Notes: generated from the sequence alone by a model not told the origin. Positions 1-12,236 are shown, counted from the first letter of the stretch. The stretch is DNA of 64,000 bases from Neoarius graeffei (GCF_027579695.1 NC_083577.1:32477198-32541197), one strand, 5' to 3'. Made by a program: numbers and translations.

Positions 1-890
1 GCGTAAAGTCTTCTCCAGCACATCCCAAAGATTCTCAATGGGGTTAAGGTCAGGACTCTGTGGTGGTCAATTAATGTGTGAAAATGATACCTCCTGCTTC
101 CTGAACCACTCCGTCACAGTCTGAGGCCTAATTTTATGCCTGTACCATCAGGGAAGAAAAAATCCATTGATGTGATAACCTGGTAATTCAGTACATTCAG
201 GTCATCAGCTGACTTCATTTTATTGCCCCATAGCATTGCTGAGCCTTAGCCTGACCAACTAAAGCAACTACAGATCATAATCCTGCCTCCAGAGGCTTGT
301 AAAGTGGCCACAATGTATGACAGATGCATCACTTCATGTGCTTCCCTTCTTACCCTGACACACCCATCACTCAGGTATTGGGTCGATCTGCACTTATCAA
401 ACCACATGATCTTTTTCCATTGCTCCAGAGTCCAATCTTTCTGCTTCCTAGCAAATTGAAGGCTTTTCTCCTGATTAATCTCACTAACAAGTGGTTTTCT
501 TATGGCCACAGAGCTGTGTTGTATCAATTCTGTGAGTTCTCATCACATTGTGAATATGGAAATGGTCTTAATTTCACTATTAAACATCGCTGTGAGTTCT
601 ACTTTTTATTTATTTAAATTTTTTAAACGATTCGACTTCACCAAGCATTTAAGTAATCTCTGATCATGGTCAGTCAGGATCTTTTTCCAACCACTTTTTT
701 TTCCCCACAAAGTTGACAGCTCACAACTATCTTTCCAGATTTTAATAATGCAGTGAACAGTTATTAACCCAATTCCTGTCATTTTAGCAATCTCCTTAGT
801 TTTTTTCTTTGCTTGATGCAGGCCAATAATTTGACCCTTCTGAAACACAATAACATCTTTTCTATGAGCACAGGATACATCTTCTGACAT
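1..890 (-). pseudogene. Tc1-like transposase remnant, runs off the left edge
   Basis: Decayed DD34E transposase on the minus strand. The N-terminal helix-turn-helix part is readable at 606-890 and the central catalytic part at 246-527, where the words DWTLEQWKK and SGGRIMI.CFSWSG are typical of Tc1 transposases. The first 70 bases encode the region around the third acidic residue (SPDLNPIENLWD), so the C-terminus lies beyond the window. Stops and frameshifts separate the pieces and the catalytic SDES block reads FDKC. It cannot encode an active enzyme. No terminal repeat was recognised on the right side. Confidence 0.85.
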
Positions 891-1030
891 GTTTGTTTAA
901 GAAATGAGAAGCTACTCTCTGCATCAGTTCGGGTTAAAGGAATTGTTGCCAGCTGAAACACATTAATAACTGCAGTAATTATACAATCAAAGGCTCTTAT
1001 GTATTTGCTTATTTAAATCTAAATGGCAAC

Positions 1031-1114
<84 letters not shown>
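1031..1114. repeat. (ATTG)21 microsatellite
   Basis: An uninterrupted run of 21 ATTG tetranucleotides. Repetitive NQSI peptides in overlapping frames come only from this run. Confidence 0.97.
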
Positions 1115-1115
<1 letters not shown>

Positions 1116-1341
1116 CAGGGTAGTGCATTTTATCCAAATTATACTTTTCAGCAGTGGCCAAGATGGAGAAAGTCTCAATTATTCGCCTTAAACATGCTGG
1201 CAATTCATTATGATAGTTTACCAACATATCAATGAATGCATCTTAGCCTTAAGACAGAAAGAAGCTTCACCATAGTTATCATGTAGTTTCATGAGGCTTC
1301 CTCATTTCAGAACTGTGTGCATCTGCAGGTGCCAGAGAATC

Positions 1342-1885
1342 AAAACCAGTCAAAAGTTTGAGCATGCCTGCTCATTTATACATTTTTTCTGTATTTTGAT
1401 TGATTTCTACATTGTCGAACAATAGTAAAGACATCAAAATTATGAAATAACATATGGAACATATATGGAATTATGTGGGAAAGAAAAAAGTGTTCAACAA
1501 AATGTTTCATATTTCATATTCTTCAAAGTAGCCAGTGTTTACCTTGATGATACTTTGCACACTACTGGCATTATCTTCACCAGCTTCATGAGGTAGTCAC
1601 CTGGAATGTTTTTCAATTAACAGGTGTGCCTCATCAAAACTTAATTAATGGGATTTATTTCATTCTTAATGCATTTGAGATAATCAAACAGTGAATAGCA
1701 AATAATAAAAAAAATACAGTAAATAGCCCTATTCCACAATTGTAGTAATCCATATTATGTCAAGAACCACTTTCCTAAGTAAATTGAAACAACAGTCCAT
1801 CATTATGATATGAACTGTCTTTTTTAATTGCTAAAAAAAAAAACATTGAATTATGAGATGTTTCCAAACTTTTGATTGGTACTGT
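1342..1885 (+). mobile_element. Deletion derivative (MITE) of a Tc1-like transposon
   Basis: The left end (ACCAGTCAAAAGTTTG, 1345-1360) is mirrored by the right end at 1865-1885 (inverted: ACAGTACCAATCAAAAGTTT). Between them, 1757-1798 still encodes the first codons of a Tc1 transposase (MSRTTFLSKLKQQSII) before a stop, and the sequence then jumps to the opposite terminus. The body was therefore lost by internal deletion, giving a short non-autonomous element. Exact termini are uncertain by a few bases. Confidence 0.7.
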
Positions 1886-2053
1886 GAAAACTCTTGGAAC
1901 CACACAAACTGCATCATTCAGGAAAGAAGCACAAATGAACTCCCAGAGACAAACAAACTTTGATACAAAAGGTTCAACTGAACCACAAAACAACTACAAA
2001 GGAACTGGTGAAGTGAACTGTCATATAATTTTGATTAAGAAATTGTACATTGT

Positions 2054-4860
2054 TAATTAATGTGGATGAAAAAACCCTTGCCAAAATCTTCGCAACGAGA
2101 TTGGAAGAAGTGGTCCCATTACTCATCCATCAGGATCAGGTGGGGTTCATGTGGGGCAGGAGCTCTGCAGACAACCTTTGAAGACTGTTACATATTATGT
2201 GGATGACAAGGAATTATGACACACCAACTGTTGCCTTTTCATTCGACACTGAAAAGGCGTTTGATAAAGTGGAGTTCCCTTTTTTGTTTTATACACTAGA
2301 AAAAATTGGATTTTGACCAATGTTTAGGAGTTGGGTGGAACTAATGTACACCGATCCATCAGCCACAATTTTAACTAATGGTATTATGTCTTCTCAAATC
2401 AGGCTTAATCGTGGTGTTCGACAAGGATCGCCTCTGTTGCCTTTAATTTTTGCCATTTTTCTTGAACCCCTGGCCATAGCCTTACAGGCTAATTCAAATA
2501 TACGGGGTGTGCAAGCAGGTCAGGAAGAACACAAGCTTCTTCTGTACGTGAATGATGTTTTATTGATATCTAGTGACCCTGAATCCTCAGTCCCAGAAAT
2601 GTGCTCAGTTATAAACCTATTTTCAGATATATCTGGATATACAGTTAACTGGTCGAAATCAGAAGCCATGCCATTATCTAAAATGTGCCCCCCCAGAGAT
2701 CAGAAAGAATTGGAAATTTAGATGGATGCCAGAAGGTTTAACGTATCTGGGCATCAAACTAACGTCAGGCCTGAAAAAAATAATGGAAGCCAACATTTTT
2801 CCAATCATTCAGAAAACCCAAATTCTGTTACAAGATTGGGACAAATTGTATATTTCCCTGATAGGCAGACTTAAAGTGCCATTCCACCATTGGATGTATT
2901 CTTTGGCATAAAATACAATATATTTTATGACAACATGACTAGACAGAGAAATCTTTTAGCTTCAAAATGATATATCAAACAATTTTTTGACAACGACAAG
3001 TATATTAATTTTGCGACCAAAGTCACCTACCCTTTTAATTTCCGCGCGGTAGTGAAACGTGATGTCATCGGCAGGTTCCCCTTCTTGTGTACCACGTCAT
3101 GTGTGACGTGGCACAGATTATCAGCAATGGCGGATAGAATGCAATTTCCACTTGTCGATTGCTGTGCCAATATTCACCATCGACCGTCTCCTTTGGGCAT
3201 CACTTGCTATTTTCCTCCGCTTCTTTTCTGAAGCTGACAATCGCATTCTATCCACCATTGCTGATAATCTGTGCCACGTCACACGTGACGTGGTACACAA
3301 GAAGGGGAACCTGCCGATGACATCACGTTTCACTACCGCGCGGAAATTAAAAGGGTAGGTGACTTTGGTCGCAAAATTAATATACTTGTCGTTGTCAAAA
3401 AATTATGTTTGATATATCATTTTGAAGCTAAAATATTTCTCTGTCTAGTCATGTTGTCATAAAATATATTGTATTTTATGCCAAAAAAATACATCCAATG
3501 GTGTAATGGCACTTTAACTTAGTAAAAATGATTTTAACTCCTAAGATTAATTATATCATCTCCATGTTACCGCTACATCTCCCTTCCTCTCTACTTAAAA
3601 CATATAATGGGATGATAGAGAAGTTTATATGGGCAGGGAAAAAAACCCATGTTCAATCGGACCAAGTTATATGCCGCTAAAGACAAGGGGGGATTAGCAC
3701 TATCACAGATTGACTGGTATCAATTGTCATTCTCTTTATCTCAGCTATCTAAAATTCACTTACCCCCCACAAGGATCCCTCTCTGGGTCAGGATAGAAGA
3801 GCAGCTAGTGTATCCTTTTTTGGTGGAGGTCTTTCTTTCACAGACTGATAGGCCGGTCCCCTCCCAAGACCCGGTACTAGCATTTGCCAGAGAGTCGTGG
3901 AAAATTGCACATCAAATAACAAAAACCGATCCATATTTATCAAGTAGATCCTCCATATGGCACAACAAGAAACTGTTAATAGATAAGAAGAGTTTCTTTT
4001 GGGATAAATGGATTAAGTCTGGTATTCATGTTCTTGAGGATGTGATGGGAGATGTTGGATTCAGATCATTTGACAAACTTAAAAAAATATAATGTGTAAT
4101 TCTGAATTTTGGAGATTTTTACAAATTAGACATTGCATTCTCTCAAATAGAGAACACATTCAGCACGGTAAAACAGAAATTCAGGATATTGCACATAAGA
4201 TAGGAGATAAAAATGGAGGCGCATCAAAATTCTACGAATTTATTAGAAGTACACAAGTGCCAAAACTGGATGGTCTTACAGCATGTTGGGAGAGGGACCT
4301 GGCTCAGGAGATTCCAGAAAATGATTGGAAAAAAACTTTGTGCATCATGGTTCCGTTACTCACGTGAAACAAAGTCACAACTTATTTGTTATAAGATATT
4401 AAATAGCTCTTACTGGACTCCTTCCAAACTGGTAAGACTGAAACTCAGAAACAGTGATCGATGTTGGAGATGTAATAGAAAGTTGGGAACTCTGGTGCAT
4501 ATGTTATATGAGTGTGACAAAACCAGTGATATGTGGAATGCAATAATCTCGTTCCTAAATAAGATGTTGGGTACGCACCTGATCAAGAACCCCTCTTTAT
4601 GTATTTTGGGACTACTACCAGATAATATTAAAATGTCAAAACACCGAAAATCATGGTGTTGTTTAGCTATTATAACAGGGTGCAGGATAACCTTACATCA
4701 CTGGAAATCTGCCAATTTGTCTACTTTTAAGGAATGGATTGAGGTACTAAGCTCAATGGCAAGCTATGAGCGGGTCACCTTTAGAGCGGCAGGGAGGGAA
4801 GATATATTCAACGAAGTATGGGGCCCTTTTCTAGCTCAATTGCAGGACATGAATGAATGA
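2054..4860 (+). pseudogene. L1 ORF2 fragment: reverse transcriptase and C-terminal zinc-finger part
   Basis: ORF2 pieces in shifting frames. 2061-2310 encodes the early RT blocks (AKIFATRLE, HQDQVGFM, FDTEKAFDKVE). 2320-2721 holds RGVRQGSPLLP and the catalytic block, which here reads YVND: the first catalytic aspartate is changed. 2726-2911 continues to LIGRL and resumes at 3518 after the inserted element. 3649-4092 and 4092-4860 give the C-terminal third with a Cys-rich knuckle (CWRCNRKLGTLVHMLYEC). Several frameshifts and the active-site change make it a dead copy. Confidence 0.9.
2875..3513. mobile_element. Foldback MITE with about 270-bp inverted arms and TTAA target duplication
   Basis: Left arm 2875-3142 and right arm 3243-3513 are near-perfect inverted repeats (both termini begin AGTGCCATT) around a 100-bp centre. 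TTAA flanks it at 2871-2874 and 3514-3517. Removing the element with one TTAA restores the LINE reading frame (IGRL then NLVKMILTP), so insertion was precise. TTAA duplication is known for the piggyBac and Kolobok superfamilies. No transposase is encoded, so the superfamily is undecided. Confidence 0.93.
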
Positions 4861-5201
4861 TATTACCTACTTCTGCATAATGCTTTTTATGGTTCGGGTA
4901 CAGGTTGTGTATGTGATGTAGACTTCCTAGGGTGTTGTGTTTTTGTTTTTTGTTTTGTGGATTTATGTTTTGGGTTGTAAGTCTGGCTTGATTTGTACGT
5001 TGTTGCTGGAATACAAACTCCTTGTTTGTTTTTTATTTTACTTCATTGTTATTATCATTATTATTTGCAAAAAAAAAAAAGACTGGGCAGATACTGAAGG
5101 ACACAACACATGTTATTCTTATTATTGTAACTGTAATAATGTCATTTCTTAGTATTTGTCTGACCAAAACATCAATAAAAAAATAAATAAATTGTACATT
5201 G

Positions 5202-6126
5202 GCTCATTGCATGGAATAAGAAATGAAGACCTTGCAAATGCCTTTTGTCCTGTAAACACTAAATAGTAATACATTATGTACCACTAAATATAGCAGTTTA
5301 AATGAGCCCTACAGCAAGATATATGATACTGTATATTTAGGGATTATACTTATCAAAGACACAAATGTGCTAAAATGTTTGTCTTATGTATTTACACACT
5401 CACTCACCCCCTCACACTCATTTACTCGCTTGCACCAGCTCACACTCATTCACTCACTCGCTCACTCAGTGCATGGTGTTTCCTCAATAAAATGCATGGC
5501 CTTTTAAGATGACAGTAAAATAGTAGTTCCTATTCTAGCACTATTTTTCAGCTCTCTGCTGTCCTCTACTGGATTAAAAAATCACGAGCTTGTCTGACAG
5601 ATTGTTTCAACTCTAACTTGGCTGAAGCCTTCATCTGGATGTATGTGTGAGCGCTTCATCTGGAGATATGTGTGAGCATGTCCAAACAAATAGCTTTAAG
5701 AATTGTCTATTGAAGGATCAGCCTGAAAGCTGAAAAACAAAGATATTAGGCATATCCCAGCTATCAGCCCTGAAGTGTAGAGAAACATAGAAACAAATAA
5801 AAAAGGTGTATGTGGCAGTCGACAATCCTGCTGGTTGAGAAAACAGCTGCTACTAAGGAAATGAAAATTAGAGAAGATGAAAGGCATCTTTTTATACAGT
5901 AATATAATTTGAACTACATACAGTAAGTATTACAAAGGTGCGGAAAGGGTGGTTTTGTGGCTCACTGCAGACAGACCAGAACTTTTGATATATCAGTTAG
6001 GAGGCAAGTTGAATAATGATCAAAAAAAGCTTCCCAGCAATGTTTTTTCAAAAACAGTTTAGTCCAATGAACATTTTTTTTAGATACTTGTCCTATATTC
6101 TATTAAGAATAAATAAAGTTAATAAA
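5202..6126. other. No gene seen
   Basis: AT-rich sequence resuming the pre-LINE target. It contains a CACTCA-rich patch (5397-5465) and a short imperfect tandem duplication of CTTCATCTGGA..TATGTGTGAG (about 5627-5680). No convincing coding or RNA gene was found. Confidence 0.6.
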
Positions 6127-6665
6127 ACTGGGTCGTCATTGGATCTTCCAGCAGGTAAATGATCAGAAGCATATGTCAAAATCAACACAAAAATGGTTTG
6201 CTGACCACAGAATCAAGCTTCTGCCATCAGCATCTCAGTCCCCTGACCTGAACTCCATTGAAAACCCGTGGTGTGAGCTGAAGAGGAGAGCTCACGAGTG
6301 AGCCGAGGACCCTGGATGATCTGGAGAGATTGTGTCAAGAGGAATGGTCTCAGATGCCCTGCTATGTACCTCCAAACTTATACGGTAAAATGTTAGAGGA
6401 GAGACTCAGTGTTGTTTTACTGGCAAAGGGAGGTTGTGCAAACTATTAAATGCAGGGGTGCCAATAATATTAGCACATGTTTTTGCTGAAAGTAATTATT
6501 TCTTGATGAGGGATTTGTTTTTCTCTGAATAAATTTCTCAATTAAAAAGTTGGATTTTTCTCTTTTTTTTCCAGTGTGAGATGAAGTGGCTTCACCAAAA
6601 GGTGGATTTTTTCAAACCCTTTTCACTAATCTTTACAAGGGGTGCCAATAACTGTGGACAACACT
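6127..6665 (+). pseudogene. 3' end of a Tc1-like transposon
   Basis: The C-terminal transposase part is recognisable across frames: KWFADHRIKLL equivalents, a degenerate SPDLNSIENPW block holding the third acidic residue near 6240-6270, and LERLCQEEWSQM. It ends in a terminal repeat containing GGGGTGCCAATAACTGTGGA (6640-6659). The 5' two thirds are missing, and in-frame stops break what is left. Confidence 0.75.
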
Positions 6666-7148
6666 GTCCATGCACTAGTTTCTGACACACATAAAATAAA
6701 ATCTGTCCATGCACTAGTTTCTGATAAAAAACATTGGAATACTGTGCCTTGATAAGCTTTATGGATCAAGATATATAGGGAGCATCTCACTACTCCACTT
6801 GATGCCCCCTTTCTTGGTCCTTCATCCATCATCCTTCCATAAAATAAAATCTTTAAGGACGTATCAGTTCTCACTCAGAGGAAATGAGGAGAGCAGAGAT
6901 AGGAGACTTTTTTTTAACATACCATGTGATATAAACACAATATAACTCCACCTCCTCCAAAGAACAAATTCCAAAAAAAATCATTACATATACTAATAAA
7001 TTAATAAAACATTGGATGAAGGTCCAGATGTGTGTGAGAAGTCAAACTACAGTTTTGTATATGATTTGTTTTTACACAACACACACAAGTCTGGATCTCA
7101 AAGAAATTGCTGGAAAAGTAAAACTGAAATTAGACACTTGTCACTCGT
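6666..7148. other. No gene seen; short direct duplication
   Basis: CTGTCCATGCACTAGTTTCTGA-like sequence occurs twice (about 6664-6685 and 6704-6725) just after the Tc1 end. The rest is AT-rich and unrecognised up to the gypsy LTR at 7154. Confidence 0.55.
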
Positions 7149-7153
7149 ATGTG

Positions 7154-7553
7154 TGTCAGAGCGCAGGCACTTACGGATGTATGTGCAGAAGAGAGTGGGA
7201 TGCAAACAGTAAATAGAGCCAAGACGAGAGACTGGAATCGTGGTCAGTAAATAGCGTGGGTCGGCCAATTGGCGAACAATGTAATAGAGGGAAGAACGTG
7301 AAAGGATAAGCAGAAGTCAGAAATACGAAAGGCAATCAGAAAGATACCAGGCTTGGTATGAACCGAGGGAGCAGAATGATACTTCGCGCTGGAGGAGAGT
7401 GAGTGAGTGGCTTATATAAGGAGAGAGGTAATTAGGAAGATACATGACAGCTGTAATTAGTAATCAGGAGACAGAGGGTGCTGTGAGTCTTGGGGATTGT
7501 AGTTCAGGGTGTCCATGTTTGCAATCACAACGTTTTCAGCAGGTTTACTGACA
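7154..7553 (-). repeat. 3' LTR of the old chromovirus
   Basis: 400 bp, TGTCAG...CTGACA. On the minus strand it has a TATA box (TATATAAG, 7411-7418) and, 31 bases on, GCGAAGTATC (7378-7387), complementary to the element's primer-binding site and the predicted RNA start. Confidence 0.92.
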
Positions 7554-10500
7554 GAACCCCCCCGAGGAGCTCCCTCTGGGAGCTACATTCTTTCTGGGAT
7601 GCCCCCTCCCTCTGGGTGCTGGTTTGTCAGGATGTAGGGCATGAAACTCCTGCTTGAGAAGTGGGTCTAGAATGTCCTTGGCAGAAACCCAGCTTTGCTC
7701 CTTGGGTCCATAATTTTCCCAATCTACCAGGTACTCAACTTGCCCTCTTCTTCTTCTAGAGTTGAGGATCTTATTCACCTGGTAGATGGGTTCCCCCTCT
7801 ATGTTGAGAGCTGGGTGCTCCTGGAGTGGTGTGTTCTCAGCAAGGGGGCCTAGAATGGCAGGTTTCAGGTTAGATATGTGGAATAGGGGAGAACCTGCTG
7901 TGAGGGGGGAGTTCAAGATTGTACAAAACCTTGTTGATGCAACGAAGTACCTTGAATGATCCGATATATTGTGGCTGAAGTTTTTTTTTTTATACAGGTG
8001 TTGGGTTCTCTTAGGTTTCTTGTGGCTATCCATACTCTGTCTCCCAGGAAAAAGTCTGGATTGCTTGCTCTATGTTTATCAGCATATTCTTTATACTTGG
8101 TGTTGACGATCTTGAGTCATTGATGCATTGATGTACCTCCTCCCATATCGTCTGGCCGAGTGAAAACCATTCATCTATGGCTTGTACTTGGCTTGGTATG
8201 TCATCCAAAGGGAACAGGGGTGGTTGGTAGCTGAGTATGCATTGAAATGGTGTTAGCTGAGTTGCAGAGTGTCTGAGAGAGTTTTGTGCATACTCAGCCC
8301 ATGGAAGGAAACATGCCCAGTCCTCCAGGTTACACATGCAGAAGTTTCTTAAGAAACAGCCTATTTCTTGATTAGCCCTCTCTACTTGGCCATTCAACTG
8401 GGGATGGTATCCGGATGTGAGTCTCACAGATATTCCCAATCTTTCCATGAACCATGTCCAGAAGTGTGAAACAAACTGAGAGCCCCAGTCACTGACTATG
8501 TTCTCAGGGAGGCCATAATATCTGAATATCTGCTAGAATAATAGTTCAGCTGTGTGGGAGGCTGTGGGGATACCACGTAACGGAATGAGTTTAAGAGCCT
8601 TAGAGAAGCAGTCGACGGTTACCATTATGGTGGTATTGCCTTGTGAGGAAGAGAGGTCAGTGATGAAATCGATGGCTATGTGAGACCAGGGTCTATGAGG
8701 CACAGGGAGAGGGCAAAGTTTCCCAGCTGGAGGGGTTCTAGGAACCTTAGCGTGGATGCAGACAGAGAATGAGGTGATGTACTGATTAATTTCAGTCAGC
8801 ATGTTCTCACACCAGTACTTGTTTCTTAACATGAGATGAGTTTGTTGACTGCCAAGGTGTCCTGTGGTGGGGGAAGCATGAGCCCAAGTGACGAGTCTGC
8901 CTCTAAAGCATTTTGGCACATATAGTAGACCAGGTGGGAGATTGTCAGGGAGAGTCTGAGGTTGGGAGTTCCTTATTTCTTTGTCTAGGTCCCAGGTGGT
9001 CAACTGTAGGAAGCATTGGGGTGGAAGAATGGGATGGGTGACAGAATCTTGGTGTGATGGCACAAAGACTCGAGATAGGGCATCCGCTTTGGTGTTCTTG
9101 GAGCCTGGACGGAATGAAATGGTGAAGTTAAAGTGTGTGAAGAAGACAGCCCACCTGGCCTCGCGAGGGTTTAACCTCTTGGCTTTGTGGAGATATTCCT
9201 TGTTCTTGTGGTTCGTGAGGATGACAAAAGGGTGTGTGGCTCCCTCTAACCAATGACGCCACTCCTCCGGGGCTAGCTTGATGGCGAGAAGTTCTGTGTC
9301 ACCTATGTTGTAGTTTTTCTCCACAGAAGAGAGTTTCCTCAAACAGAAGGCTACAGGATGGAGTTTGTGTTTCTCCCCAAAACATTGTAACAGTACTGCC
9401 CCTACTCCCTTATCAGAAGCATCTACCACTAGGGTGAAAGGTTTGGATGGATCAGGGTGCTGTAAAACTGGAGTGGACGTGAATGCTTGTTTAAAACTGT
9501 TAAAAGCTTCTTCTGCCACAGGCTTCCACTTGAGGCGCTTGGGTACCTTCTTTAGTAGCGCTGTTAAGGGAGCGACGATAATGCTGAAACCCCTAAAGAA
9601 ATGGCAATAGAAGTTAGCAAAGCCCAAGAAACATTGAAGGTGCTTTATAGACGTGGTTGTAGGCCAAGAAGTGACAGCAGATACCTTGGATGAGTCCATG
9701 CTGACCCCTTCAGCACTGATAATGTATCCTAAGGAGGAGATGCATTCCTGATGGAACTCACACTTTTCTGTTTTGACATAGAGGTGATTCTGAAGCAGGC
9801 ACTGGAGAACCACTCTTACATGATCCTTGTGACTTCCTTCATCTGGGGAGTAGATGAAAATGTCATCTATGTAGGTGATGGCATACTTGCCTAGAATGTC
9901 TCATAGCATGTCATTAATCAGGCACTGGAACATGCTAGGTGCCAAAGAAAGGCCATACGACATTACCCGGTACTCAAAATGGCCGGCGGTAGTGCTGAAG
10001 GCAGTCTTCCACTCATCACCTCAGTTAATCCTGATTAGGTTGGAGGCACTGCATAAGTCGAGTTTCAAGAAGATTTTAGCCAATCTGAGTTGCTCCAAGG
10101 CTGCAGGAACAAGAGGAAGCGGATAAGGGTATTTGACTGATACCTGATCGAGTCCTCTATAGTCGATACATGGTCTGAGACCACCACCTCGTTTCTCCAT
10201 GAAGAAGAAGCCTGCAAAGGCTGGAGACTTTGAAGGACAAATATAACCCTGCTTGAAGGCTTCCTGAATGTACTCTTCCATAGCCGCATGCTCCTTTTGG
10301 GAGAGTGGGTATATATGACCCTGTGGTGGTGACGTGGCTGGCAGCAAGTCAATCACACAGTCACAGGGCCGATGAGGTGGTAACCCACAAGCCTTTCCCT
10401 TGCTGAATACCTCCTTGAGGTCCAAATAACACTCAGGAACATTGTCTAGTGAGTCTGGCTGTGGGCTCTCCACAGAGATGGACAAGATGTTGACTTGTGG

Positions 10501-11037
10501 ATGAGAGATGCAACTCTGAAAGCATGCAGGTGACCATTGGAGAATTTCCTTGTTCTGACATGAAATCAAGGGGTCATGAAGTTGTAGCCAAGGATACCCA
10601 AGAATGATGTCGTGACTTACAGTGCTGGTGACGTAGAAGGAGATGAACTCTGAGTGCAGTGCACCCACTTGAATGTGAATGGGGTTTATGCGCATGGTGA
10701 CATAACTTTCTCCTATGGGCCCTCCGTTGATGGTTCAAATGCTGAGTGCACTTTGAAGAGGGGTTGTTGGAAGGTTGAACCTCTGAGTGACTGAGCTGCT
10801 GATAAAGTTGTCTTCTGCCCCTGAATTGATAAAAGCAGAAAGGATGTGTGTGGCATTGGCCAACTTTAACAACACTGGAACCTTGAACAATTTGGAGCTG
10901 AATTTTCTTACTGAACTCACATTGTGTGCTGGAACTTCAGCGGGAGCTGCACGGGATGAATGGATGGACAGTGGTTGAGCTGTTATTCGGAACTTCTGCA
11001 GTAGAAACACAACCCCTCCTTCCTCCTCCTTAGACAC
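7545..11037 (-). pseudogene. Degenerate pol: protease, RT, RNase H, integrase, chromodomain
   Basis: Read from 11037 down. 10735-11037 is protease, with the catalytic DSG changed to NSG (FINSGAEDNFI). 10021-10695 starts reverse transcriptase ([13 protein letters not shown]). The catalytic YIDD lies at 9862-9873 in another frame. 8533-9813 covers RT thumb, RNase H (VVDASDKGVGAVL), integrase zinc finger and the start of the core (IAIDFITDL). 8026-8448 continues the core ([17 protein letters not shown]). 7545-8033 ends in a chromodomain ([19 protein letters not shown]). At least six frame changes separate these parts; the order is that of Ty3/gypsy chromoviruses. Confidence 0.92.
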
Positions 11038-11126
11038 TCAGTGAGTGTTAGCTGGGTACATGACACTTCCATGGATGCACTGTCATCAGAGGTGAGGACC
11101 AGTTTGCCACTATCCTGAATGGAGGG

Positions 11127-11784
11127 TCAGTGAGCCAACAGATGATCTAGCTGAATGGCTAGGTCGATGAGAGAGTCCAGAGTGCACTGTTCATCTCTGC
11201 AGGTGAGCTTGCTTAGAACCTCGGGGTGCAGACCTTGGTGAAAAACTGCCTTAAGAGCCGGATCATTCCACCCGCTGGCTGCTGCTAGCATTCTGAAATC
11301 TAGGGCATACTCAGCCACGCTTCTGAAGCCTTGTGAAATGGTAAGTACACTTTCACCTACTTCAATTCCTTCTGGTTCATGATCGAATACTCTCTTGAAC
11401 TGAGAGAGGAAGTGCTTGTAGAATTTAGTCTGTTCACCGCCCTGGTTCCAAACTGCGCTGGCCCATTGGAGTGCTTTACCAGTGAGGAAAGAAAGGAACT
11501 TAGCTATCTTGTGCTCTTCAGACAGGTTAGGCATTGTAGTGAAATACATGGAACATTGAAATAAAAAACCTTTACAAGTGAGTGCATCTCCAGCAAACCT
11601 CCCAGGAACAGGAAGTTGCAGCATGGGCCTTGTGGAGGACTCAGGATGTTAGGAGGGTCTGAGACATCACAGTAGTTAGCTGCACCATACGAGTGTTGAG
11701 GTCTGCTAGCATCTGCTGTTGTTCTCCCAGCAGTCATCCCTGAGCGTTAAAAGCCTTCTGCTTTGCCTCTTCCACTACATCCAT
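11127..11784 (-). pseudogene. Degenerate gag of the old chromovirus
   Basis: Begins at the ATG at 11782-11784 (MDVVEEAKQKAFNAQG, then a stop) and continues as capsid-like sequence at 11127-11624 (FLTGKALQWASAVW, YALDFRMLAAASGW, KAVFHQGL), matching the gag of the younger element at 27660-28679. A zinc knuckle is not legible in the decayed stretch 11038-11126. Confidence 0.85.
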
Positions 11785-11788
11785 GGCA

Positions 11789-11798
11789 GCGAAGTATC
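11789..11798 (-). other. Putative self-complementary primer-binding site
   Basis: Directly inside the 5' LTR the minus strand reads GGATACTTCGC rather than a TGG tRNA-type site. GATACTTCGC is perfectly complementary to GCGAAGTATC in the 3' LTR copy, 31 bases after its TATA box. In the 5' LTR itself that site is decayed (12035-12044). This matches the self-priming arrangement known from Tf1. Confidence 0.6.
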
Positions 11799-11799
11799 C

Positions 11800-12206
11800 T
11801 GTCAGAGTGCAGGCACTTATGGATGTATGCGCAGAAGAGAGCGGGATGCAACAGTAAATAGAGCCAAGACGAGAGACTGGAATCGTGGTTGGTAAATAGC
11901 GTGGGTTGGGTGATCAGCAAAGAACGAAATAGAGGGATGACAAAGAGTGAAAACATGAGAGGATAAGCAGAAGTCAGAAATACAAAAGGCAATCAGAAAG
12001 ATACAAGGCTTGGTATGAACTGAGGGAGTAGAACAATACTTCACACTGGAGTAGAGTGAGTGGCTTATATAGGGAGAGAGGTAATGAGGAAGATGTGTGA
12101 CAGCTGTAATTAGTAATCGGGAGACAGAGAGTGCTGTGAGTCTTGGGGATTGTAGTTCAGGGTGTCCATGTTTGTAGTCACAGCGTTCTCAGCAGATTTA
12201 CTGACA
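11800..12206 (-). repeat. 5' LTR of the old chromovirus
   Basis: 407 bp, partner of 7154-7553 with many substitutions and small indels. TATA box TATATAAG on the minus strand at 12064-12071. Carries TAGTTCAGGGTGTCCATG as in the partner LTR. Confidence 0.92.
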
Positions 12207-12236
12207 ATGTGTAATTACACATCAAATAATCTAGAT

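Larger units (their letters stand above)
2053..5188 (+). mobile_element. 5'-truncated L1-type LINE with target-site duplication
   Basis: An L1-like retrotransposon copy starts abruptly inside the reverse-transcriptase domain and ends in an A-rich tail (AATAAAAAAATAAATAA). It is flanked by a perfect 13-bp duplication (AAATTGTACATTG at 2040-2052 and 5189-5201), the signature of target-primed reverse transcription. About 3.1 kb remains, including a 639-bp DNA element (2875-3513) that entered later. The 3' untranslated part runs from about 4861 to the tail. Confidence 0.93.
7154..12206 (-). mobile_element. Old full-length chromodomain Ty3/gypsy retrotransposon (sushi/Tf1-like chromovirus)
   Basis: Two LTRs (7154-7553 and 11800-12206), both TGTCAG...CTGACA, are flanked by a perfect 5-bp duplication ATGTG (7149-7153 and 12207-12211). 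The interior reads on the minus strand: gag, protease, reverse transcriptase, RNase H, integrase, chromodomain. The LTRs differ at many positions and the ORFs carry multiple stops and shifts, so this is an old insertion. The gag start codon (11782-11784) lies about 16 bases inside the 5' LTR boundary, a very short leader like that of Tf1/sushi elements. Confidence 0.94.

Noticed and set aside
987..1227. Peptides with (NQSI)n repeats
   Set aside because: Produced solely by the ATTG microsatellite in different frames.
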